Source: an uncultured Opitutia bacterium
Lineage (GTDB): Bacteria > Verrucomicrobiota > Verrucomicrobiia > Opitutales > Opitutaceae
Direction: 5' to 3'
Length of the DNA stretch: 64,000 nucleotides
Assembly: GCA_903862955.1 (NCBI GenBank)
Contig: CAIPAH010000004.1
Location: 62,001-126,000, forward strand
The notes under the pieces are model-generated. The model was not told the origin of the DNA. It was given only the letters and a program-made list of their open reading frames with translations, and did no database searches. The position numbers were made by a program, and so were the translations under genes. Numbering within the stretch: position 1 is the first letter of the stretch; each line of letters starts with the position of its first letter. Positions 20,189 through 29,084 of this stretch are shown one piece after another.

Positions 20189-21055
20189 ATGCCCATCCCC
20201 AATCTCACCATCATCGGCGAATCCATCAACGACTCGGTGCCGTCGACCAACAAACTTTTCGAGGCGAACGATCTCGCCGGCCTGAAGGAGCTCGCGAAAT
20301 CCCAGGATGTCGGCGGCGCCGGCTACATCGACGTCAACGTCGGCCCGCGCGCCGCCTCGTTCCTCGCCGACATGATCCGCGAAGTCCAGGGCGTCACCAG
20401 CAAGCCGATCTCGATCGACACGCCCGACCCGGTGATGGCGGAAGCCGGCCTGCGTGCCTACGATGCGGCGCGGGCGGGCGGGAAGCTGCCGGTGCTGAAC
20501 TCGATTTCCCAGCCGCGGCGCGAGATGTTCAAGCTCAGCAAGATTGCGCCGTTCATGCCGATCCTCCTGGCGTCCGAGCGCGTCGAGCACGGCGTGAGCC
20601 AGCCGAACCACACTGCCACGCAGGTCTACAACACCGCGCGGGAGCTGGTGGAAGAGGCGGGGCGCCACGGCATCCCCGTGAACCATTGCATCATCGACCC
20701 GGCAATTTCCCCGATCGGTGCCGACTCCGAAGGCCGTTTCCACTGCCTGATGAGTGCGATCAACCTCATCCACAATGACCCCACGCTAAAGGGCGTGCAT
20801 ATGTCCGTCGGCCTGAGTAATTTCAGCGTCATGCTCCCGCCCAAACGCGCGGACGGTTCACCCACGAAGGGGCCGCTGGAAAGCGCGTTCCTGACGATGG
20901 CCGTCCCGCTCGGGATGGACCACGTGATCGGCTCCGTGAAGCGCAAGTATGAGGTCCTTGCACCCGACCACCCCGCGATGTTGTGCCTGACCGACTGCCT
21001 GAAGCTCGAGGGCTTCGACGTGATCATGCGCGTCCAGGAATACTACTCCAGCTGA
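20189..21055 (+). CDS. Methyltetrahydrofolate:corrinoid methyltransferase (AcsE-like, pterin-binding DHPS fold)
   Basis: MPIPNLTIIGESINDSVPSTNKLFEANDL...GAGYIDVNVGPRAA...PISIDTPDPVMAEAGL...HNDPTLKGVHMSVGLSNFSVMLP. Confidence 0.88.
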   Translation: MPIPNLTIIGESINDSVPSTNKLFEANDLAGLKELAKSQDVGGAGYIDVNVGPRAASFLADMIREVQGVTSKPISIDTPDPVMAEAGLRAYDAARAGGKLPVLNSISQPRREMFKLSKIAPFMPILLASERVEHGVSQPNHTATQVYNTARELVEEAGRHGIPVNHCIIDPAISPIGADSEGRFHCLMSAINLIHNDPTLKGVHMSVGLSNFSVMLPPKRADGSPTKGPLESAFLTMAVPLGMDHVIGSVKRKYEVLAPDHPAMLCLTDCLKLEGFDVIMRVQEYYSS

Positions 21056-21094
21056 CCCGCCCCGTTCCTTTCGTCCCAAAAAATACTCCCCGCC

Positions 21095-22780
21095 ATGGCT
21101 GCCAAAATCGTCCCCTCCGACATCGATATCGCCCACCAGGCGACAATGCTCCCGATCGACCAGATCGCAGCCAAGCTGAAGATCCCGGTCGACGCGCTCG
21201 AACACTACGGGAAATACAAGGCCAAGGTCGGGCTGAGTTTTTACCAGGAGCAGCTGAAAAAGCCGGCCGGTAAATTGGTGCTCGTCACCGCCATCTCGCC
21301 GACGCCCGCGGGCGAGGGTAAGACCACGACGACGGTCGGGCTCGGTGACGCGCTTAACCGCCTCGGCAAACGCGCCATCGTCTGCATCCGCGAACCCTCA
21401 CTCGGGCCCAGCTTCGGTGTGAAGGGCGGCGCGGCCGGCGGCGGTTACGCGCAGGTCATGCCGATGGAGGACATCAACCTGCACTTCACGGGCGATTTCC
21501 ACGCCATCACCTCCGCGCACAACCTGCTCTCGGCGATGGTCGACAACCACCTCACCCACGGCAACGCGCTCGGGCTCGATCCGAACCGCGTCGTGTGGAA
21601 GCGCGTGATGGACATGAACGACCGCGCGCTGCGCGAGATCGTCCTCGGGCTGGGCGGCGTGGCCAACGGCACCGTGCGCCAGTCCGGTTTCGACATCACC
21701 GTCGCCTCCGAGGTCATGGCGATCTTCTGCCTTTCCCAGAATTTGAAGGAGCTCCGCGAGCGGCTCGGCCGGATCGTCATCGGTTACACCCGCGAAAAGA
21801 AACCGGTCACCGCCGCCGACCTGAAAGCCAACGGCGCGATGGCGGTGCTGCTGCGTGACGCGCTCGCGCCGAACCTGGTGCAGACGCTGGAGAACAATCC
21901 CGCATTCGTACACGGCGGGCCGTTCGCCAACATCGCGCACGGCTGCAACAGCGTGCTCGCAACCAAGCTCTCGATGAGCCTCGGGGAATATACCGTTACC
22001 GAGGCGGGCTTCGGCGCCGACCTCGGCGCCCAGAAATTCCTGGACATCAAATGCCGTTTTGCCGGCCTCGCGCCCGACGCGGTGGTCATCGTCGCGACCG
22101 TCCGCGCGCTGAAGATGCACGGCGGCGTGGACAAGAAAGAGCTGAAGACCGAGAACGTCGCCGCCGTCGAGCGTGGCCTGGTCAACCTGGAGAAGCACCT
22201 TGAGAATATCGCCGGCTACAACCTGCCCGCCGTGGTCGCGATCAACCGGTTCACGTCCGACACGGACGCCGAGTTCGCTGTCATCGAGGCCCGCTGCGCC
22301 AAGCTCGGCGTGAAAGCGGTCCCCGCGACCCACTGGGCCGACGGCGGCGCCGGCGCCGAGGCGCTCGCGCACGCGGTCATCGAGGCCACGTCGAAGAAGG
22401 ACAAGAAATTCCAGCTGCTGTATCCGGACGACATGCCGCTCTGGGAGAAGGCCCGGACGATCGCGCAGAAGATTTACGGCGCGAAGGACATCTCGGCCAG
22501 CGCAAGCGTGAAGACGAAGTTCGAGGACCTGCAGAAGGCCGGCTACGGGAAGTTCCCGATCTGCATGGCGAAGACGCAGTATTCGTTCTCGACGGACCCG
22601 ACCCTCCGCGGCCGGCCCACCGGCTTCAACGTGGAGATCCGCGAAGTCCGGCTGTCCGCCGGCGCCGGCTTCATCGTCTGCCTCACCGGCGAGATCATGA
22701 CTATGCCCGGCCTCCCGAAAGTCCCCGCTGCCGAAGCCATCGACCTCGACGACGCGGGGCAGATCGTAGGGTTGTTCTGA
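21095..22780 (+). CDS. fhs: Formate--tetrahydrofolate ligase
   Basis: [75 protein letters not shown]. Confidence 0.97.
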   Translation: MAAKIVPSDIDIAHQATMLPIDQIAAKLKIPVDALEHYGKYKAKVGLSFYQEQLKKPAGKLVLVTAISPTPAGEGKTTTTVGLGDALNRLGKRAIVCIREPSLGPSFGVKGGAAGGGYAQVMPMEDINLHFTGDFHAITSAHNLLSAMVDNHLTHGNALGLDPNRVVWKRVMDMNDRALREIVLGLGGVANGTVRQSGFDITVASEVMAIFCLSQNLKELRERLGRIVIGYTREKKPVTAADLKANGAMAVLLRDALAPNLVQTLENNPAFVHGGPFANIAHGCNSVLATKLSMSLGEYTVTEAGFGADLGAQKFLDIKCRFAGLAPDAVVIVATVRALKMHGGVDKKELKTENVAAVERGLVNLEKHLENIAGYNLPAVVAINRFTSDTDAEFAVIEARCAKLGVKAVPATHWADGGAGAEALAHAVIEATSKKDKKFQLLYPDDMPLWEKARTIAQKIYGAKDISASASVKTKFEDLQKAGYGKFPICMAKTQYSFSTDPTLRGRPTGFNVEIREVRLSAGAGFIVCLTGEIMTMPGLPKVPAAEAIDLDDAGQIVGLF

Positions 22781-22830
22781 CCAAACCTATTGGGTTGCGA
22801 GGCAACGGCAGCCGCTGAAAATGCGGCTGC

Positions 22831-23253
22831 TTGAAAACCATCATTGGTACTTTGCGCCAACAGCTTCGGCGTTGGTTTAAGGGCGATGAGGAGGCGTGCA
22901 GTAGCGTCTTCAAGGGTCGCCCGCTGCTTACGGACGACGAGTTTTACCAGCGGTATTTTCTGAACAGTAAAGTCCAGCGAGAGGTGGCAATTGGCGTACG
23001 ACGCGTCTTTTGCGAAAAGGTCGCGCTGGACATGCGGAGGCTCGCGCCGGATGACGACTTCAGCCGCGAACTAAGTGCTGTTTGGACGTATGATTCCTTG
23101 GGCGATGTCGAAGTGGTGCTGGAGATCGAAAGGCGGTTCGGCATCTCGATCAGCGAAGAAGAAGCGAGAGAATCCCTCACGATGGGCGGGCTCATTCATC
23201 TCGTAGACCTCAAGGTGAAAGGTAGGGGAGGGAACTTGCGAGGCGGCGCATGA
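22831..23253 (+). CDS. Acyl-carrier-protein-like protein (TTG start)
   Basis: C-terminal ACP-like helix with WTYDSLGDVEVVLEIERRFGISISEEEAR (DSL phosphopantetheine-site-like motif). Confidence 0.6.
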   Translation: MKTIIGTLRQQLRRWFKGDEEACSSVFKGRPLLTDDEFYQRYFLNSKVQREVAIGVRRVFCEKVALDMRRLAPDDDFSRELSAVWTYDSLGDVEVVLEIERRFGISISEEEARESLTMGGLIHLVDLKVKGRGGNLRGGA

Positions 23254-23307
23254 CCCGCAGCGTCTTTGACTTCGCCCGGGGTGCCGCGTATTGAACGCGG
23301 CACTTTT

Positions 23308-25227
23308 ATGGCGGATTTCCTGACCACGCTGAAATCGCAGGCGCTCCTGGCGGACGGGGCGATGGGGTCGTATTTGTTCAACCTCACGGGACGGTTGTCG
23401 GAATCCAACCACGTCTACGAGGCGTTCAACGTCGAGAATCCCGACCTGATCCAGTCCATCCACCAGGAATACCTCGCCGCCGGCGCGAGCTGCCTGAAGA
23501 CGAACACCTTTGGCGCGAACCGCGAACAACTGCGTCCGTTTGGGATGGAGAACCGGGTCGTGGAGCTCAACTGCGCCGGCGTGAAGGTGGCGCGCGCAGC
23601 CATCGCCAAGCACCAGGCGCAGCGCGGTGACGAGGAGCCGTTCTTCGTGCTGGCTTCGGTGGGGCCGACAAGCGTGCCGCTGACGACCGCGGCCGCCGTG
23701 GCGGAATGCTATCGCGAACAGGTGGAGGCGCTGGCGGCGGCCGGCGCGGATGCGCTGTTGCTTGAGACGTTTGGTTCGCAGGTGCAGCTGGAATTGCTGG
23801 TCAAGCTGATCAAGTCGCTGCCCGGGATGCCGCCGATCATCGCCGAGATGATGGTCCTGCCGGGCGATGGACTGAAGCCGCTCGAGCCCGACCCGGTCGA
23901 GTTCGTCAACCGGATGGCGCTGCTCGGCGTCAGCCTCGCGGGCGTCAACTGCTGCGCGCCCTGGGACGCCAGCGCGTTCGTGGCGGCGGCGAAGGACGCG
24001 CCGGTGGTCAAGTCCGGGGCGTTGTCCCTCGTGGTGATGCCGAACGCCGGCGGTTTCCAGCGCATCGGCAACCGGCTGATGACGTCGGTGAACCCCGAGT
24101 TGGCGGGCAAGCTGGCGCGCAATTTCTCCGACCTCGGCGTGCGCCTACTCGGCGGCTGCTGCGAGATGCACCCGCCGCACATCCAGGAGATGCACAATTA
24201 CCTGCAGTCGCGCCGCGTCGGCGAGCGCGTCACGGCGGGCGCGGCGAAGTTTTCGACCCCGCCGCCGGTGGGCGACGCGGAGAAACGGAAGAATGGCCGC
24301 TTCTCGCAGAAGCTGAAGGACGGGAAATTCGTCGTAAGCATCGAATCGCTGCCACCGCGCGGGACCGACGAGCGCGTCATTTCCGGCAAGGTCGAGCTGC
24401 TGGGCAAGATGGCGGCGAGCGGGCTGATCGACGCGGTGGATTTCACGGACGGCTCGCGTGGCATCCCGCTGATCACGCCCGGCGATTTCATCGCGGTGCT
24501 GCGCTCGCGGCTGGGCTGGACGGCGGCGACGGGCGATGCGGTGGAGTTGATCCCCCATTTTACCGCGCGGGACGTAAACATGATGGGCATCCAGAGCCGG
24601 CTCGTCGGCTACCACCACAACCGCATTCACAACGTGCTCTTTGTGACGGGCGACCCGCCGAAGATGTCGCCGACATATCCGCGCTCGGCGGCGGTGTTCG
24701 ACTTGGACTCAGTGGGCATGATCCGGCTGACGCAGACCTGCCTGAACGCCGGCGTGGATTTTGGCGGCGTGCCGTTGGGCAAGCAGGAGCGGCCGCAGAC
24801 GCATTTCACGATCGGGGCCGGCGTGGAACCGGAGGCGCAGGACGCCGCGCGGGAATTCCGGCGGCTGCAGGAGAAGATCGACGCGGGCGCGGACTACATC
24901 ATGACGCAGCCGGTCTTCCACGAGGCGCCGGTGGCAGCGCTGGAGAAATTCCGCGGCAAAATTCCCTTCCTGATCGGCGTGATGGTGCTGGCCCACCTCG
25001 AGCATGCGCAGCGGATGGCGCAGGTCCCGGGTGTGGTGATCCCGTCGGCGCTCATCCAGCGCATCGCGGCGAAAACGACCGTGGCGGACCAGGCGAAGGT
25101 CGGCCGCGATATCGCCGCCGAGCAAATCCAAGCGCTCGTGCGCGGCGGCTGGGCGGGCGTCTACCTGATGTCCACCGCCGTCGGCGAAGGCACGCTGGAC
25201 GTGCTGCGGGCCGGTCTGGGAAAATAA
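23308..25227 (+). CDS. Bifunctional homocysteine S-methyltransferase / methylenetetrahydrofolate reductase
   Basis: N-terminal HMT domain (LLADGAMGSYLFN...LKTNTFGANREQL...LLGGCCEMHPPHI) and C-terminal MTHFR (VSIESLPPRGTDERVISGKVELL...VLFVTGDPPKMSPTYP). Confidence 0.92.
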   Translation: MADFLTTLKSQALLADGAMGSYLFNLTGRLSESNHVYEAFNVENPDLIQSIHQEYLAAGASCLKTNTFGANREQLRPFGMENRVVELNCAGVKVARAAIAKHQAQRGDEEPFFVLASVGPTSVPLTTAAAVAECYREQVEALAAAGADALLLETFGSQVQLELLVKLIKSLPGMPPIIAEMMVLPGDGLKPLEPDPVEFVNRMALLGVSLAGVNCCAPWDASAFVAAAKDAPVVKSGALSLVVMPNAGGFQRIGNRLMTSVNPELAGKLARNFSDLGVRLLGGCCEMHPPHIQEMHNYLQSRRVGERVTAGAAKFSTPPPVGDAEKRKNGRFSQKLKDGKFVVSIESLPPRGTDERVISGKVELLGKMAASGLIDAVDFTDGSRGIPLITPGDFIAVLRSRLGWTAATGDAVELIPHFTARDVNMMGIQSRLVGYHHNRIHNVLFVTGDPPKMSPTYPRSAAVFDLDSVGMIRLTQTCLNAGVDFGGVPLGKQERPQTHFTIGAGVEPEAQDAAREFRRLQEKIDAGADYIMTQPVFHEAPVAALEKFRGKIPFLIGVMVLAHLEHAQRMAQVPGVVIPSALIQRIAAKTTVADQAKVGRDIAAEQIQALVRGGWAGVYLMSTAVGEGTLDVLRAGLGK

Positions 25228-25237
25228 ATCGGTTGGC

Positions 25238-25329
25238 CTGTAGGAGCGGCTTTACGCCGCGAAGAACCCCGAATGACGGGCTGATCACGGCGCAGCGCGG
25301 TCAATCGCGGCGTAAAGCCGCTCCTACAG
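25238..25329. repeat. Intergenic inverted repeat family B (CTGTAGGAGCGGCTTTACGCCGCGA ... TCGCGGCGTAAAGCCGCTCCTACAG)
   Basis: ~25-bp near-perfect inverted arms flanking ~40 bp, between convergent genes. Confidence 0.85.
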
Positions 25330-25388
25330 GGACACAAAAAAGGGGCCGGTCCCTCGACCGGCCCCTGCCTGTGAACACAACCCAACCC

Positions 25389-25958
25389 TCACGCAGTCTG
25401 GGTCCGCGTGACGCGGGCCTTCGACATCGCGAGGGCAAAGACTCCAGTGAAGAGCAGGTCACCGATCAGGGTGTTGCGGAAGAACCACAGCGTCGGGAGA
25501 TACTCGGTGTGGCCGACCGTCATGGCCTGCCACCAGCCGGCGGTGGTCTTGACGTAGTAGGCGTCACCGAGCCAGGCGGCGGTGTTGCTCACGAGGTAGA
25601 ACAGGATCGAGCAGCCGAGGGCGCCGCTGAACAGGTTCAGCGCGGTGCGGCGGCGGGCGACGAAGGCGCCGACCCCGAGGGCGGCGGCGAAGCAGGCGAT
25701 GCGCAGCATGGCGCCGCTCAGCTCCCAGGTGTAGCCGTATTGGGTGGCGTAGTAGCGGTCGATCCAGAGGTCGCTCGCCACCAGCGCCACGAACGGCACG
25801 AGCCAGAGGCTGCGGCGCTCGAGGTAGGCGGCACCGCAGAAGGCGAGGGCCATGATGGGCGAGAGGTTGGACAATTCCGGGACAAACACCGCGCCGACCC
25901 GGTAGGCGGCGGCGGCGGCGATGAGCGCGAGCGCGAGGATGACGTGGGACTTTTTCAT
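25389..25958 (-). CDS. DUF6580-type integral membrane protein (putative transport protein)
   Basis: MKKSHVILALALIAAAAAYRVGAVFVPELSNLSPIMALAFCGAAYL; multi-TM. Confidence 0.7.
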   Translation of the reverse strand: MKKSHVILALALIAAAAAYRVGAVFVPELSNLSPIMALAFCGAAYLERRSLWLVPFVALVASDLWIDRYYATQYGYTWELSGAMLRIACFAAALGVGAFVARRRTALNLFSGALGCSILFYLVSNTAAWLGDAYYVKTTAGWWQAMTVGHTEYLPTLWFFRNTLIGDLLFTGVFALAMSKARVTRTQTA

Positions 25959-26004
25959 GATGGTGATTTTTTGGTTGGGTTGAAGTTACAGCGGAAAAAA
26001 GGGG

Positions 26005-27105
26005 TCAGGCGAAGCGGATGGATTTCACCTCATCGACGAGGGCGAGGATGTTTTCGAACGGGACATCGGGCTCGAGGACGTGCGTCGGCGCGATCATCAC
26101 GCGGGCGGGGTGCTCGCGGCGGAGGTGCAGCGCGGCGATTTCGCGGACGCGGCGGCGGACGTCGTTGGGCGTGCCGAAGGGCATGGTGGTCTGCGTGCCG
26201 ACCATGCCGCTGAGCCCCAACTGGTCGCCGTGGCGGCGGGCGAGTTCGTTGGCGTTCATGCACTCGGGCTGCACGGGATTGAGGATGTCGACGCCGACCT
26301 CGATGAGCTCCGGGACGATCGGCATGATGTCGCCATCGGAATGGTAGTGCACCCAGACCTTGCCGCCGCGCGACGCGTCGCGGATGGCGGCGATGACCTT
26401 GGCGAGGCGGGGCTTGAGGTGCTTCCGCCACATCGGGACGGAGAGAAGCATGCCGGTCTGCATGCCGACGTCGTCGCCGAGCCCAATCACGTCGACGCCG
26501 GCCCGGGCGAACGCGCGGCCGACGTTGACGGAACGTTCGGTGAAGTAGTCGAGCAGCCAGTCGGCGATGCCGTTGCCCTCGGCGAGGTCCTGGAAGAGGT
26601 TGTCCATGCCGCGGACATACCACGCCGCCTCGAAGGCGGTGCACTCCAGCCCGGCGAAGGCGACCTTGCCGCGCGTGTGGATCTGGCGCATGCGGTGCTG
26701 GACGACGGTGTAGTGGGCCGGATCGGAGGTGTCGGGCCAGGGAAGTTTTTCGAGCTGGGCGACGCTCGTGATCTTCTCGAGCGGGTGCAGCATGGTGCGG
26801 AAGTGGTAGGCCTTGCCGAGGGTGCCCTTGGGCGGCTCGACGTGCGCGATGCAGAACGGCCCCAGCTCGACGTTGTGGGGCAGCTGGCAGCCGATTTCCG
26901 CGAGCGCGGCTTTCCAGCGCGCGGGGTCCTCGTTGTAGCCGACCCACTCGAAGCCGAAGTCCGTTTCAAACGCCAACTCCGAGTTGCGCACGCCCGTGCG
27001 CTCCTCGATCAGGTCGGCGACCGGGGGCGTGACCGGCAGGTTCAGCGGCAGCCACTCAGCACGTCCGCCGGACATCATCGCGTGGAAATTTTCGCGGGCG
27101 TTCAT
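26005..27105 (-). CDS. UroD-family (corrinoid methyltransferase-like) protein, paralog 1
   Basis: MNARENFHAMMSGGRAEWLPLNLP; VWVHYHSDGDIMPIVPELIEVGVDILNPVQPECMN; start overlaps upstream gene stop (ATGA). Confidence 0.82.
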   Translation of the reverse strand: MNARENFHAMMSGGRAEWLPLNLPVTPPVADLIEERTGVRNSELAFETDFGFEWVGYNEDPARWKAALAEIGCQLPHNVELGPFCIAHVEPPKGTLGKAYHFRTMLHPLEKITSVAQLEKLPWPDTSDPAHYTVVQHRMRQIHTRGKVAFAGLECTAFEAAWYVRGMDNLFQDLAEGNGIADWLLDYFTERSVNVGRAFARAGVDVIGLGDDVGMQTGMLLSVPMWRKHLKPRLAKVIAAIRDASRGGKVWVHYHSDGDIMPIVPELIEVGVDILNPVQPECMNANELARRHGDQLGLSGMVGTQTTMPFGTPNDVRRRVREIAALHLRREHPARVMIAPTHVLEPDVPFENILALVDEVKSIRFA

Positions 27106-27998
27106 CGCGGCAGGACCGCGGCCATGGCGGTGATGTGGGCGGGCGTCGTGCCGCAGCAGCCGCCGACCACGCGCGCGCCGGCGGCGAGGAGGCGGGGGAC
27201 GGCCGCCGCGAACTGCTCGGGCGTAACGTCGTAGGAAATGTTGCCGTTCGCGAAGCGCGGCGAGCCGGCGTTGGGCTGCACGATCACGGGACGGCCGGCA
27301 GCAGCGGCCACCAGCTCCGCGGTGAGCTTCACGTAATCCTCGAGCGAAAGTTCCGTGCCGCAGTTGGCGCCCACGACGTCCGCGCCGGCGGCGAGGACGG
27401 GCGCGAGGGCGGCCGCCACCGAATCGCCCATCATCGTGGCGAAACCCGTGGCGGATTTCTGAAAGGCAAACGTGGCGAAGACGCACCCGGCGCCGGCGGC
27501 GCGCGCCGCCTCGACGGCCAGCACGGCTTCGGCCGGGTCGGACATGGTTTCGATGAGCAGCGCATCGGCGCCGCCCTCCAGCAGCGCGGAGGCTTGCTGG
27601 CGAAAGGCGATTTTCACGTCAGCGGGATCGGCCTCGCCGTAGGGCTCGAACATGCCGCCGAACGGGCCCATGTCACCGAGCACCCACGCGCGGTCGCCCG
27701 CGACGTCGCGGGCGAGTTGGGCGGCGGCAAAATTGATTTCCCGGACCCTCGCACCCGCGCCGTGGGTGAAGAGCACGTAGGACGTGCCGCCGAAGGAATT
27801 GGTCGTGAGCAGGTCGGCGCCCGCGGCGATGTAGTTGCGGTGCACCTGGCGCACGCGGATCGGTTGCTCAAGATTCCACAGTTCCCCGCAGGCGCCGGGG
27901 GCGAGGCCGAGTTGTTGCAGCTGCGTGCCCATGGCGCCGTCGGCCAGCAGGGGCCGGCGGGCGAGGGTGGAGCGGAGCAGGGCGACGCGCGGGTTCAT
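27102..27998 (-). CDS. Homocysteine S-methyltransferase family protein
   Basis: RRPLLADGAMGTQLQQLGLAPGACGELWNLEQP...GADLLTTNSFGGTSYVL...GANCGTE...VVGGCCGTTPAHI zinc motif. Confidence 0.9.
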   Translation of the reverse strand: MNPRVALLRSTLARRPLLADGAMGTQLQQLGLAPGACGELWNLEQPIRVRQVHRNYIAAGADLLTTNSFGGTSYVLFTHGAGARVREINFAAAQLARDVAGDRAWVLGDMGPFGGMFEPYGEADPADVKIAFRQQASALLEGGADALLIETMSDPAEAVLAVEAARAAGAGCVFATFAFQKSATGFATMMGDSVAAALAPVLAAGADVVGANCGTELSLEDYVKLTAELVAAAAGRPVIVQPNAGSPRFANGNISYDVTPEQFAAAVPRLLAAGARVVGGCCGTTPAHITAMAAVLPR

Positions 27999-29080
27999 GC
28001 GGAGAGAACGTGGACCTCCTCGAGGAAGGCGGTGGCCTGGTTGGCGTTCTTGAAGGGCGTGCCCACGAGCAGCCAGACGCCGTCGGGCCCGAGTTCGCGC
28101 AACACGTGGAGCGCATCGGCGGCATCCTCGGCGAGAATCTGGACGGCCTTTCCGGCCTGGCGGCAGGTGCGATACACCTCGAGCCAATCCGAGGCGCGGC
28201 CGTGGCCGGCGCCGAAGACCCACTGGACGGCGTTGAGGCGCGGCAGGCGCAGGACCATGTCGAGGTGATGGAGCGCCTGGGGGCCGTCGAGGTGGAAGAT
28301 GGTCCGTTCCATCGGCGCCGTTTCCTGCTCCACGGCGGGGCGAATGAAATCCTCGCCGATATCCTTTGAGACGAGGCAAAGGAAGTCGCAGCTCGGAATG
28401 TACGCCGGGCCGTTGTGCAGGTAGCTGCACCACGTCGTGCAGGGCTGGCCGAGCGAGGTGAGGCGCTGGTAAACGCGGCGGTAGGCCTCGAGATACGCGC
28501 GGCTCGCGTGCGAGCAGGCGCGGCGCACGAGCTCCGGGTCGTCAATCAGGTCGAGGCAGAGATCCTCGGGCCCGCGGAGGCCCGCGAGGATGTCGTAGTT
28601 GCCATGCAGGTCGGGCTGGGCGACGTAAAACCTTCCGCCGAAGCGATCGGCGGCGAGCGCGATCATCTCCTCGATGGCCTGCCAGTAGGGATTGTTGAAG
28701 TCGGGCGGCGTCGCGATGAAGCGTTCCCAGTCGGCGAGCTCGTGCACGGTGTGCTGGCACCAGCTGGTGGACTCGCCGAAGACCAGTTCGGCGCCGAAGA
28801 GCGTGGACACCAGGTCCGGCCCGACGTTGGGGAAGAATGAGGGCACGCAGTCGCCGTAGGCGGGGTTGTGCGACAGGTGCGCGTAGGCCGACTCCACCTG
28901 AAATTTCGCGTCGAGCCAGCGATCACGGAGCGTCGCGTGGTTCGAACGCGGGGCGGACGCCGGATGCCGGGGTTCCACCCAAAGTGAAACGGGCGGGCGG
29001 TCGAGCCGCTGGCCCAGCCACCACGCGTCGTAACGGGCGCTCGCGGCGGCGAAGGAAAAGTGATGGTTGCGCTTGGCCAT
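27995..29080 (-). CDS. UroD-family protein, paralog 2 (divergent)
   Basis: RYDAWWLGQRLDRPPVSLWV...HNGPAYIPSCDFLCLVSKDIGEDFIRPAVEQE...IFHLDGPQALHHL; ATGA overlap with next gene. Confidence 0.75.
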   Translation of the reverse strand: MAKRNHHFSFAAASARYDAWWLGQRLDRPPVSLWVEPRHPASAPRSNHATLRDRWLDAKFQVESAYAHLSHNPAYGDCVPSFFPNVGPDLVSTLFGAELVFGESTSWCQHTVHELADWERFIATPPDFNNPYWQAIEEMIALAADRFGGRFYVAQPDLHGNYDILAGLRGPEDLCLDLIDDPELVRRACSHASRAYLEAYRRVYQRLTSLGQPCTTWCSYLHNGPAYIPSCDFLCLVSKDIGEDFIRPAVEQETAPMERTIFHLDGPQALHHLDMVLRLPRLNAVQWVFGAGHGRASDWLEVYRTCRQAGKAVQILAEDAADALHVLRELGPDGVWLLVGTPFKNANQATAFLEEVHVLSA

Positions 29081-29084
29081 AAGA

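Noticed and set aside
25238-25329. Insertion sequence between convergent operons
   Set aside because: Only ~90 bp with inverted arms and no transposase ORF; fits a dispersed palindromic repeat better.
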